Made by a program: the position numbers and the translations under genes. From Myxococcus xanthus (GTDB taxonomy: Bacteria; Myxococcota; Myxococcia; Myxococcales; Myxococcaceae): a DNA stretch of 64,000 bases. Below the pieces are notes generated by a model, which made no database searches, was not told the DNA's origin, and worked only from the letters and a program-made list of their open reading frames with translations. How positions within the stretch are numbered: the first letter of the stretch is position 1; every line of letters starts with the position of its first letter. Below are positions 9,571 to 17,133 of this stretch, piece after piece. The stretch lies in the NCBI RefSeq assembly GCF_006402735.1, contig NZ_CP017174.1, forward strand, positions 6,552,001 to 6,616,000. The letters are read 5' to 3'.

Positions 9571-11226
9571 ATGGCTTCTTCGCTCCAGGAGTTCCTGCGC
9601 CAGTCAGGCCCCACCCTGTCGTCCCACCTCTGCACGTTGCTCCAGGGACAAGGCATTCCAGCCGCCACGGCTCGCAAGCGCATTGAGCGCGCACCTCCGG
9701 AGGTTCAGAAGATCAAGAACCTCCGATTTCCCCACAACGAGCGCTTCGTCTACCTGAAGGAGCAATGGAACACGGAGGAGTTCTGGCAAGCCCTCCTCAA
9801 GGCGCTGGACGACACCGGCTCCGTCTACGGGCTTGCGCTCCACGCGCTGAAGGCGAGGGGAGGCCTCGTCCCCAGGAAGCACTTCAGCATCATCTGTGGC
9901 AGCCCGGAGTTCCTGAAGAAGCATGTCCCTGCCCAGGGCGTGCTGGAGCGTGGGCTCGATCTCCGCCTGTTCCGTCTCCAGACACACGCCCGGCTCGGAG
10001 AGTGCGTGACCTTTGGGGAGCGCCTCCCGCTTCCGTCAATTCCCCTGAACGCGGTTCGCGCCCGGCGACTGACCGAGGATCTGCTCCTCAATGCACTAAA
10101 GGAGTGGCTCCGGAACCTCGGCCTGGGCAGCTACGAGTCGGTGAAGCTCCGGAGCGATGAGGCTCCGGCGGAGGAGCAGCCTCGCTTCGGGCAGTTCCGA
10201 TGGGACCTGACCGCCCCTTCCTACATGCATCCGCTGCTCACATTCGACCGCCGGAGCAAGTCGGGCGGGAACCCGGGATTCATCGTGGCAGACGTCGTCC
10301 TCGGAACGACGCTGACCGAGCAGCAGGTCGAGGTTTTCCTCCACAAGTGCGAGGTGATGCGTTACCAGAGGAAGACCCGGCCATTCCTCGCCTTCTTAAT
10401 TGCCGACCACTTTGAGCGGCAGGCATTCGCGCTTGGCAGGAACCGGGGGCTGGTCCTAGCCACGCCGGGGGCCGTGCTGGGGGAGGACGTGGGGACCGCG
10501 CTGCAGACCCTCCTCTCCACGCTTACCCATGCCACCGACGCGGTGGTCCAGAATCCGCTCGTGGTCATCGACCTAGTGAACCGACTCAGCAAGATCGAAG
10601 GCGCAGCGGGAAATCTTCGCGGCGCACTTTTCGAGATGATCATCGCGCACCTAGTCCGTGTGAACGAGGGAAATGAGACCCAGCTAGGCGTGGGAATCAC
10701 CGATCCGACCACGGGTGCACGGGCCGAAATTGATGTCCTGCGCACCAAAGGAAGCCAAGAAGTAGCGGTCTACGAGTGCAAGGGCAAGTCGCCGAACACG
10801 CGAGTCTCCCGTGAGGAGGTCGAGAAGTGGCTCAAGATCAGCGTGCCGCGCATTGACGCATATCTGCACGCCCACCCGAACCATCACGCCTGCCGAGTCC
10901 GCAAGTTCGAGTTCTGGACCAGCGGCACCTTCGTCCCGGAGGCGCGCCAGCTACTGCAGCAGGCCAAGGCGTCAACAAGAAAGTATCAGATCGACTTCCG
11001 CGACGGCGAGGGCGTGCTGGAGTACGCGCGCGACATCCGGGACACGCACTTCCTCGAGCTGCTCAGTCAGCACTTCCTGAAGCATCCGCTCGCCCAATTG
11101 GAACCCGTGCCCTCGAACAATGCCACTGCCCCATCGGCGCCTCCTCCGGCCAACGCTCCGCAGATGCCGCCCCCCACCGCGCCTGTGAGTTCCGTCGCCT
11201 TATCGAATGAGGTGCGCGCCCCGTGA
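9571..11226 (+). CDS. Large protein with PD-(D/E)XK nuclease-like motifs
   Basis: A 551-residue protein I cannot assign to a named family. Residues 1-120 look helical, possibly a winged-helix region (a K-IERAPPEVQKI stretch and two amphipathic helices). Around 205-305 a block with FRWDL, GFIVADVVLG and LAFLIAD...GRNRGLVLATP resembles a degenerate restriction-endonuclease fold. Around 350-410 a second block has a helix with Glu355, then AEIDVL (Asp388), then YECKGK (Glu402, Lys404), the D-x(n)-ExK arrangement of PD-(D/E)XK nucleases. The last 45 residues are Pro/Ala-rich. GGAGGT at 9560-9565 fixes ATG 9571 over GTG 9547. Its neighbours are a tRNA, a pirin remnant and an IS3 remnant, so lateral acquisition is likely. 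A defence or DNA-processing role is inference only. Confidence 0.6.
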   Translation: MASSLQEFLRQSGPTLSSHLCTLLQGQGIPAATARKRIERAPPEVQKIKNLRFPHNERFVYLKEQWNTEEFWQALLKALDDTGSVYGLALHALKARGGLVPRKHFSIICGSPEFLKKHVPAQGVLERGLDLRLFRLQTHARLGECVTFGERLPLPSIPLNAVRARRLTEDLLLNALKEWLRNLGLGSYESVKLRSDEAPAEEQPRFGQFRWDLTAPSYMHPLLTFDRRSKSGGNPGFIVADVVLGTTLTEQQVEVFLHKCEVMRYQRKTRPFLAFLIADHFERQAFALGRNRGLVLATPGAVLGEDVGTALQTLLSTLTHATDAVVQNPLVVIDLVNRLSKIEGAAGNLRGALFEMIIAHLVRVNEGNETQLGVGITDPTTGARAEIDVLRTKGSQEVAVYECKGKSPNTRVSREEVEKWLKISVPRIDAYLHAHPNHHACRVRKFEFWTSGTFVPEARQLLQQAKASTRKYQIDFRDGEGVLEYARDIRDTHFLELLSQHFLKHPLAQLEPVPSNNATAPSAPPPANAPQMPPPTAPVSSVALSNEVRAP

Positions 11227-11286
11227 AGCATCAGGTGAGCGTCACCCGCTTCCGTGGACACCCCCGATGTGATGGAAGGGTGTTCG

Positions 11287-11598
11287 ATGTCGGAGCGCGA
11301 GAAGAAGAGGCGGCAGCGACGTAGCTTCACCCCGGAGTTCAGGTCCGGAGCGGTGAAGTTGGTGCTTGAGGAGGGCAAGTCCGTCGCGGAGGTGGCGAGG
11401 GACTTGGACCTGACAGAGACGGCCTTCCGGCGGTGGGTGGAGCAGGCCCGGACGGACCGGGGCGAGGGCAAGCCGGGTGCCCTCACCAGCGAGGAGCGGG
11501 CGGAACTCTCCCAGCTGCGCAAACGCGTGCGGCAGCTGGAAATGGAGAAGGAGCTACTAAAAAACGCGGCGGCCTTCTTCGCGAAGGAGATGAAGTGA
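11287..11598 (+). CDS. IS3-family transposase OrfA
   Basis: A 103-residue OrfA: an N-terminal helix-turn-helix (RRSFTPEFRSGAVKLVLE, VAEVARDLDLTETAFRRWVE) followed by a leucine-zipper-like helix (LRKRVRQLEMEKELLKNAAAFFAKE). In IS3 elements OrfA is made alone or fused to OrfB by -1 frameshifting; a run of A (CTAAAAAACG near 11555) is a candidate slip site. The element's left end is probably near 11250. OrfB is truncated, so the copy cannot move by itself. Confidence 0.85.
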   Translation: MSEREKKRRQRRSFTPEFRSGAVKLVLEEGKSVAEVARDLDLTETAFRRWVEQARTDRGEGKPGALTSEERAELSQLRKRVRQLEMEKELLKNAAAFFAKEMK

Positions 11599-11792
11599 AG
11601 TTCCGCTTCATCCACGTGGAGAAGGCCTCCCTGTCAGTCGCATTCCTGTGCCGCCAGTTGGGCGTCTCCCGCTCCGGATACTACGCCTGGGCGAAGCGGC
11701 CTGAGCCCCAGCGCCGACAGCGCGACCGCGAGCTGTCCGTGGAAGTGGCGGCCATTCACCAGCAAAGCCGAGGTACCTACGGCAGCCCCTGA
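11590..11792 (+). pseudogene. IS3-family transposase OrfB, truncated
   Basis: The frame overlapping the end of orfA encodes the start of an IS3 OrfB: KFRFIHVEKASLSVAFLCRQ, LGVSRSGYYAWAKR, then HQQSRGTYGSP and a stop at 11790-11792. Intact OrfB proteins continue for about 220 more residues with the DDE integrase core, so the whole catalytic domain is missing. The break abuts a GFA gene remnant. Confidence 0.85.
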
Positions 11793-12013
11793 GCTGCCCC
11801 CGGTCGTCGGAGAAGGCGCGGCGCGGCTTCTGCTCGACGTGCGGGGCCTCCCTCTTCTTGGACCCGCTCGACACGCGCATGCACGACTGGATCGGCATCG
11901 CGATGGGCGCCTTCGAGGGACCCACGAACACGACGGTGAAAATGCACATCTTCGTCGAAGAGAACGGCGACTCCTACGAAATCACCGATGGGTTGCCGCA
12001 GCATGAGAGGTGA
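11793..12013 (+). pseudogene. GFA/CENP-V family C-terminal remnant
   Basis: The frame ending at TGA 12011-12013 encodes about 70 residues typical of the C-terminal half of GFA (glutathione-dependent formaldehyde-activating enzyme-like) proteins: SSEKARRGFCSTCGASLF with the CxxC zinc pair, then WIGIAMGAFE and HIFVEENGDSYEITDGLPQ. The N-terminal half is absent, replaced by the truncated IS3 element, so the gene was cut at the insertion. Confidence 0.75.
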
Positions 12014-12144
12014 TTGTTATTTGTCACTTCTCTGCCGAGCGCATATCGCGAATCGATCGCTTCACCGTCGGCCGGACGCGTCGCGCTCGCGATCGGCTGG
12101 GGCGAGCAGCCCCGCGACCGCGAGCGCGCGTAGCGCCAGGGCGC

Positions 12145-13065
12145 TTACGGGGTCGGCGGCACGATCTCGCGTGCCGAGGGGTAGGCGAAGTCGACCCGCC
12201 GCCAGCCGTCCACGCGGAACGTCGTCTCCCAGCCGGCCCACGTGGCCGCCCGATCGTAGTGACCGGTGCTCTCGCCGTCGCGGTCGTGCCATTCGGTGAA
12301 GAGGCGGAACTCGTTACGCGGCGTGCCGGAGGCGTCGAAGGGATTGGTGTCGAGGAACAGCAGGTTCCGGGTGCCGCCCTCGACCAGATACGAAACCACC
12401 TTCACGCCGAGCCAGCGACCTTCCTGCAGTTGGTAGTCGAAGGAGGGTGTGAGCGAGAGGTGGTCGTAGGTCGGGTGGTCGAGCTCGCGGTAGGCCTGGG
12501 GCGAGGCGCCGCCGAACGGGACGTCCATGCCGACGCAGCTCGAGCGCGCCACCTCGGGCTTCGTGTGCTGGCCGCCGCGCATCTTCCAGGACATGGAGTG
12601 GTGCGTGCCGTTGTCCTCGTGGACGCGCACGTAGACGGTGGCCTCGAAGTTCAGGAGATCGTCGGGGCTGCCGATGAAGCCGTTCTCGAGGGCGCCGTCA
12701 CGCCAGGTGAAGGACTGCTCGCCGCCGCCGGGACGGAGGTGGAGCCGCACCGTCTTTCCGGCGGGCTTGCCGCTCGCGTACGTGACGCGGTGGCCGGTGG
12801 TCGACCAGTAGGGGACGCCGGATTCGAGGCCGGGCGTGGCCTCGTCGCCTTCCATGTCGAAGAATGGCTCGGAGTCGGTGGGGTCGCCGTCGCCGAGGTG
12901 GAAGCTGCTGCCGGAGGGCTCGGAGGGGAACAGCATCCCCACTCCGTGCGGACCGACCTCCGCCACGGGAGCGGGAGGAGTGGCCGGGGCGGCGAGCGCA
13001 GGAGCGGCGGTGCCAATGACAAGCGCGGAGATGAACGAAGCTCTGAAGAAGTTTGGGATCGTCAT
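12145..13065 (-). CDS. Secreted protein of unknown function
   Basis: A 306-residue protein with a clear signal peptide (MTIPNFFRASFISALVIGTA, cleavage after ALA near residue 25). The mature part is rich in aromatic and acidic residues, with GPHGVGMLFPSEPSG, RLHLRPGGGEQSF, a VYVRVHEDNGTHHSMSWKM strand pair and TEWHDRDGESTGHY. It looks like an all-beta extracellular protein, perhaps a carbohydrate-active or polysaccharide-lyase-like fold, but I do not recognise a catalytic motif and leave the function open. It stands alone between a GFA remnant and a degraded region. Confidence 0.7.
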   Translation of the reverse strand: MTIPNFFRASFISALVIGTAAPALAAPATPPAPVAEVGPHGVGMLFPSEPSGSSFHLGDGDPTDSEPFFDMEGDEATPGLESGVPYWSTTGHRVTYASGKPAGKTVRLHLRPGGGEQSFTWRDGALENGFIGSPDDLLNFEATVYVRVHEDNGTHHSMSWKMRGGQHTKPEVARSSCVGMDVPFGGASPQAYRELDHPTYDHLSLTPSFDYQLQEGRWLGVKVVSYLVEGGTRNLLFLDTNPFDASGTPRNEFRLFTEWHDRDGESTGHYDRAATWAGWETTFRVDGWRRVDFAYPSAREIVPPTP

Positions 13066-13217
13066 GGACGGCGCGAACCGCGTGCGGTGACGAGATCATC
13101 CCGAACGGGGGGGCGGCGAAGCGTGCGGGTAGGCGAGCACGCGGCTCTATGCGCGGAGCCCGTTCGACTGCCTTCCCGGGTGCGTGCGTGCTCCGTACAG
13201 CCGACGAGCCGAGCTTC

Positions 13218-13563
13218 TCACTCGGGGAAGTCCTTCAGCCGCGGCGGCTCACCCAGAGGAACGCTGCTCCTGGACGAGAGGAGCACGGAGCTCTCGTGGT
13301 CGGCGCGCGCACCGCGCTCCGACCACGAAGGTAGCGGAAGCGCCGCCTGCGACGCTGCCGATGATGTCGATGGTGGGCACGAAGACGAGCGGACCGAGGG
13401 GAACGGGAACGAGGGAGATGGAGGCGACGTAGAAGTCCCGCTCGGAGTCGAGCGTGGCGGCGCCGCGGGCCTCGATGTCCGCCCAGAGCGATGGGCTGAC
13501 AGCGAACTCCGCCCGCGCCTCGGGGAGCAGAGCCTGGATCGCGCAGTTGGGGGACTTCGCCGG
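13218..13563 (-). pseudogene. Fragment of a secreted-protein gene, frameshifted
   Basis: One minus-strand frame reads like real protein from about 13563 to 13300 (IQALLPEARAEFAVSPSLWA, ERDFYVASISLVPVPLGPLV, SVAGGASATFVVGAR) but has no start. Continuation towards a plausible C-terminus (PPRLKDFPE, stop at 13218) needs a frame change. I take it as a 5'-truncated remnant. The gap 13066-13217 shows nothing. Confidence 0.35.
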
Positions 13564-13579
13564 AGCTCAGCCGGGGGTT

Positions 13580-13850
13580 CTCCACCGGCGACGAGAACGA
13601 CTCGCCGCTCTTCGACACCGGCGTCGGGACGCTGCTCTTCAGCGCGGACGGCGGCGGGACGGGGTTGGAGCCCTGGGTGACGGACGGCACGCCCGGACGG
13701 ACGGGGCTGGTCGCGGACCTCTCTCCGTTGGGGGGCTCCAACCCACAGGCCTTCACCCGAGTGGGCAGCACCCTCTTCTTCCGGGCCCGCTCTGACACGC
13801 GAGGCGACGCGCTGTGGGCCATGCCCGTCACCGTGGACTTGCCCCACGCA
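13580..13850 (+). pseudogene. ELWxxDGT-repeat protein remnant
   Basis: A plus-strand frame encodes LLFSADGGGTGLEPWVTDGT, then LVADLSPLGGSNPQAFTRVG and STLFFRARSDTRGDALWAMP. This is the repeat of large secreted 'ELWxxDGT' proteins of myxobacteria (W-x-x-DGT, followed by LFF-A). Only one to two repeats remain, with no start, and the frame runs on into the next gene. Confidence 0.6.
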
Positions 13851-13896
13851 GGAAGTCCACGCCCGCTGATGCACCGCGATGTGCGAGGCTGGGGCC

Positions 13897-14448
13897 ATGT
13901 CCCCGGAGGTCCTCGCGCTCCTGCTCCAGAACCGCCAGCGCTTCCTCGCCTTCCTGACACCCCACGTCGGGAGCGTCGAGGCGGCGGAGGAGGTGCTCCA
14001 GGCCGCGCTGCTCAAGAGCGTGGAGCGCGGGAGCACCCTGCGTGAGGAGGAGCGGGCGGTGGCCTGGTTCTACCGCCTGCTTCGCAACGCGCTCATCGAC
14101 CGCTACCGGCACGAGCAGCGCCAGGGGCGCGCCCTGCGGGCCTTCGCCGAGGAGAGCCCCCTGTCCACCGCAGACGCGGCGGAGCTGGAGCGGACCGTCT
14201 GCGCCTGTGTCTCCACGCTCACCACCACCCTGAAGCCGGAGTACTCCGACGCGCTCCAGCGGGTGGACCTGGACGGGCAGACCCTGGCGGAGTTCGCGGA
14301 GGCGGCCGGCATCACCCACACCAACGCGAAGGTGCGCCTCCACCGGGCCCGGCAGGCGCTGGGCCGGAGGCTGGAGCAGTCGTGCGGAACCACTTGCTGC
14401 CGCAAGGGCTGCGTGGACTGCCCCTGCGAGGAGGCGGGCGGACTGTAA
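13897..14448 (+). CDS. ECF-type sigma factor with C-terminal cysteine cluster
   Basis: A 183-residue sigma-70 family protein. Region 2 (AWFYRLLRNALIDRYRHEQR) and region 4 (LDGQTLAEFAEAAGITHTNAKVRLHRARQAL) are recognisable. The C-terminus carries a compact cysteine cluster, CGTTCCRKGCVDCPC, a likely metal-binding site. Cys-rich tails sense metals directly in CorE-type sigma factors of Myxococcus (established); this tail is a different, HGCLDC-like arrangement. The next gene, 55 bases downstream, is a CDF zinc exporter, so the sigma factor probably controls metal efflux (inference). No anti-sigma gene is adjacent. ATG 13897 was preferred over GTG/ATG codons at 13879-13881. Confidence 0.85.
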   Translation: MSPEVLALLLQNRQRFLAFLTPHVGSVEAAEEVLQAALLKSVERGSTLREEERAVAWFYRLLRNALIDRYRHEQRQGRALRAFAEESPLSTADAAELERTVCACVSTLTTTLKPEYSDALQRVDLDGQTLAEFAEAAGITHTNAKVRLHRARQALGRRLEQSCGTTCCRKGCVDCPCEEAGGL

Positions 14449-14503
14449 CCGGGGCCCAGGCGCGTCGTCAGGAGGGAGAACTGGAACGAAGGAGCCGTTC
14501 TCC

Positions 14504-15451
14504 ATGGCGGGACACTCGCACTCGCACTCGCACTCCCACTCCCACTCGCACTCTCACGGGCACGCGCACGCCGCGCCCGACTCGCACAGCCGTGCCTTCA
14601 TGCTCGGCATCGGTCTCAACCTGGCCTTCGTCGGCGTCGAAGCCACGTATGGCATCCTGTCCGGCTCGCTCGCCCTGCTGGCGGATGCGGGGCACAACCT
14701 GAGTGACGTGCTGGGGCTCGTCCTCGCCTGGGGGGCGAGCGCCCTGGGCCGGCGCAAGGCGACGGAGCGCCATACCTACGGCTTCCGGAGCGCCACCATC
14801 CTGGCCGCGCTGCTCAACGCCTTGCTGCTGCTGGTCGCGGTGGGCGGCATGGGCTGGGAGGCGGTGCGGCGGCTGGGGCAGCCCGCCACCGTGTCCAGCT
14901 TCACCATCATGTCGGTGGCGGGCGTGGGCATCGTCGTCAACGCGGCCACGGCGCTGCTCTTCTGGAAGGGCCGCGAGCGCGACCTCAACATCCGAGGCGC
15001 CTTCCTCCACCTGGCAGCTGACGCGGCCGTGTCGCTGGGCGTCGTCCTGGCGGGTCTCCTCATCTACTACACGGGTTGGGCGTGGCTGGACCCGGTGGTG
15101 ACACTGGTCATCGCGGGCCTCATCTTCGTGGGGACGTGGGGGCTGCTCAAGGACTCCGTCAACCTCGCGCTCCAGGCCGTGCCGGGACACATCGACGTGC
15201 GTCAGGTGCGCGAGCGGCTCATTCAGACTCCAGGGGTGTCCGAGGTCCATGACCTGCACGTCTGGGCCATGAGCACCACCGAGGCCGCGCTCACCGCGCA
15301 CCTCGTCATGCGGGAGCCGCGGCTGGACGACGCCTTCCTCGACGACGTGAAGCGGCGGCTCCATGACGAGTTCGGCATCGAGCACATCACGCTCCAGGTG
15401 GAGGAGGGGGCGCTCACGGGTTGCTGCCAGCTCGCGTTCGAGCCTGCCTGA
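14504..15451 (+). CDS. Cation diffusion facilitator (Zn/Cd/Co exporter)
   Basis: A 315-residue inner-membrane CDF transporter of the CzcD/ZitB type. The first 30 residues are a His-Ser repeat, a probable zinc-binding tail. Six membrane segments follow, with the metal-site pairs HNLSD in TM2 (after LLADAG) and HLAAD in TM5, then a cytoplasmic ferredoxin-like domain (LIQTPGVSEVHDLHVWAMS ... HITLQVEE). It exchanges divalent cation for protons. A good ribosome site (GAAGGAG, 14487-14493) precedes ATG 14504. It probably forms a unit with the Cys-tailed sigma factor just upstream. The (CACTCG)n repeat coding for the His-Ser tail may vary in length between strains. Confidence 0.95.
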   Translation: MAGHSHSHSHSHSHSHSHGHAHAAPDSHSRAFMLGIGLNLAFVGVEATYGILSGSLALLADAGHNLSDVLGLVLAWGASALGRRKATERHTYGFRSATILAALLNALLLLVAVGGMGWEAVRRLGQPATVSSFTIMSVAGVGIVVNAATALLFWKGRERDLNIRGAFLHLAADAAVSLGVVLAGLLIYYTGWAWLDPVVTLVIAGLIFVGTWGLLKDSVNLALQAVPGHIDVRQVRERLIQTPGVSEVHDLHVWAMSTTEAALTAHLVMREPRLDDAFLDDVKRRLHDEFGIEHITLQVEEGALTGCCQLAFEPA

Positions 15452-15564
15452 CGCGGCGGCGCGGAGCCGGCCGTGGTGCGTGGCGAAGGCCTCGTAGGTC
15501 TCTGGGATGTCCCGGATGCACATGTGGCGGCCCATGGCTTGGAGATGTCGTAGGCGCATAGCGC

Positions 15565-15650
15565 ATAAGACGAATAGGGACTCAGTTGAGGGTGGCGGGC
15601 AAGCTGACGGAGATCGCCACCGCGTATATACGCCTGCCCATGCCGCCTGC
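15565..15650 (+). repeat. Degenerate copy A of the dispersed ~150 bp repeat
   Basis: Begins GACGAATAGGGACTCAGTTG followed by AGGGTGGCGGGCA, identical to the start of the copy at 20531, then diverges, with a weak match again at TATACGCCTG...GCCGCC. It lies in the 15452-15669 gap, where nothing else is visible. Confidence 0.7.
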
Positions 15651-15669
15651 GCGGCGAGCCGTGACCTGG

Positions 15670-16089
15670 TCAGAGCACAGCCATGGCCGCCTTGAACGTC
15701 AGTCCGAACAGCACCAGTGACGACAGCACGAAGAGCGCGAAGCGCAGCTCGATCTTGTTGATGAGCGCCTGCACCAGGCTATGCACCACGCGCAGGCCCA
15801 CATAGCTCCAGGCCAGTAGCAGGTTGAGGCCAGTTCCTTCGCCCAGCAGGGCCAGTGCCAGGGTGATGGCGTAGAAGATCGTCGGCTGCTCCATCAGGTG
15901 GTTGTAGTTGTCGGCCTTCCAGCGCACCTTGGCCGGCAGTTGGCTCATCTGCTCGCCGCGCGGTGCATACGGGTCGGGTTTCATGCTGACCTTGAACATG
16001 GCCGGCAAGCGAGTGGCATACATCCATGCCCACATGACCATGGACCAGGACACGAGCGCGACGATGGGAGCGAGAATGGGGCTGTGCAT
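15670..16089 (-). CDS. MAPEG-family membrane protein
   Basis: A 139-residue integral membrane protein with four predicted helices. The family signature is seen in RWKADNYNHLMEQPTIFYA, the conserved Arg/Asn/Glu loop that in MAPEG enzymes (microsomal glutathione S-transferases and relatives) contributes to glutathione binding. Activity in bacterial members is often unproven. A ribosome site (GGGAAGGA) precedes the ATG at 16089; a longer frame upstream lacks family similarity. It has no operon partner. Confidence 0.85.
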   Translation of the reverse strand: MHSPILAPIVALVSWSMVMWAWMYATRLPAMFKVSMKPDPYAPRGEQMSQLPAKVRWKADNYNHLMEQPTIFYAITLALALLGEGTGLNLLLAWSYVGLRVVHSLVQALINKIELRFALFVLSSLVLFGLTFKAAMAVL

Positions 16090-16464
16090 GGTTCCTTCCC
16101 TGCCCCATGCCGCGGCACGGCGCAACTCGTGGCTGGCCACCTGAATCCGGCACACTTGCCTCCGGGTACGCGGGGGGCCATTCGACAGAGGGTGGAACGC
16201 TGGCTGACGACCACGCTTCTCGCTCTCAGGGCTAGCTGACCCGCCTGCAGTGAGACACCTCGCCGAAGGTGCAGGTCGTCGAAGCAATCGAAGTGGCGAA
16301 GACATGGACCAGTCGACCCGTGGGCCATGTTCGAGGCTGAGCCCGGGCGCACCGGGAACGGAATAGTCCCCGGAAATATCCGGCGCGGGCTCCGTTCCCA
16401 TCGCTGACAGCCTTCACGACCCCGCCGAGGGCCCTCGCTCCTGCCAGAGCCTGGGCCCGCGCGG
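16090..16464. other. Gap with no recognisable gene
   Basis: No start-supported frame, RNA or repeat was found; codon bias is weak in all frames. Confidence 0.4.
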
Positions 16465-17070
16465 TGCACCTTCACGCTGACCCAGTGGCCCACGTACATC
16501 GCCAAGGCAGACGCGGCCTGTGGTGCGTCCACGGGCCCCCCCCGTGCCCCGACCCGTCCAAGCCCATCTCCACCACGAGCCGTCACAACAACTTCGGCAA
16601 TGACGTGGCCACCGCCTGCAACGCGAACCCGCTGTTCCACCCCGCGGACACCTCACTGAACTCCGTGAAGCTGGCGGCAGCCGCGAAGTGGGCGACGATG
16701 ACGCCGAAGAACTACGAGCCCTCGCCGCTCTATGTGCAGCAGCCGCTCTGCCGCGCGTGTGACGACCTGGCGCTCACTGCCGCATCTGCCGCCGTGCAGG
16801 TCACCGCCAAGTACGACTGTCTGGTGAAGCAAGGGCTCGCCTCGGGTCTCCCTGCCGGAGCCGGTGGCGCGCAGCTTCGCACGGAGGTCGTCTCCCGGCT
16901 GAAGCTGCTCTTCGAGGCGCACGGGCACCAACTGACGCCCGCGCAGGTGCAGTTCATCCGTGGTCTGTACCTGTCCGACCCGTCCGCCAACACGAACTGC
17001 AGCGCGGGCTTCATCCCGCCGTCCACGCCCGGCTGCGGCACGAGCCTGACGGCGCTCACCGCCCCCCTCC
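16465..17070 (+). pseudogene. Frameshifted and truncated secreted-protein gene
   Basis: Protein-like sequence begins CTFTLTQWPTYIAKADAACG in one frame and continues in another (ISTTSRHNNFGNDVATACNA ... CRACDDLALTAASAAVQVTA ... LFEAHGHQLTPAQVQFIRGL), the change falling at a C-run near 16539-16545. Many cysteines and N/T-rich strands suggest an exported protein of unknown function. There is no start codon with context. The 3' end runs into sequence resembling the IS91-like tail near 17065, so the gene is broken at both ends. Confidence 0.5.
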
Positions 17071-17133
17071 TTCATGTGCGCCAGCACCCACCGCCAAAGC
17101 CGCCCGGGAGGCAGGAGGGGGACAGCGGGGCGG

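Noticed and set aside
9550-12013. Complete integrative element or prophage at the tRNA
   Set aside because: No integrase gene and no second copy of the tRNA 3' end were found in the window.
12010-13680. 556-codon plus-strand frame
   Set aside because: It is antisense to the secreted protein at 12145-13065, whose signal peptide and composition are convincing.
14513-14572. Short CACTCG repeats considered as a CRISPR array
   Set aside because: The hexamers are contiguous, with no spacers, and code for a His-rich tail; no CRISPR array exists in the window.
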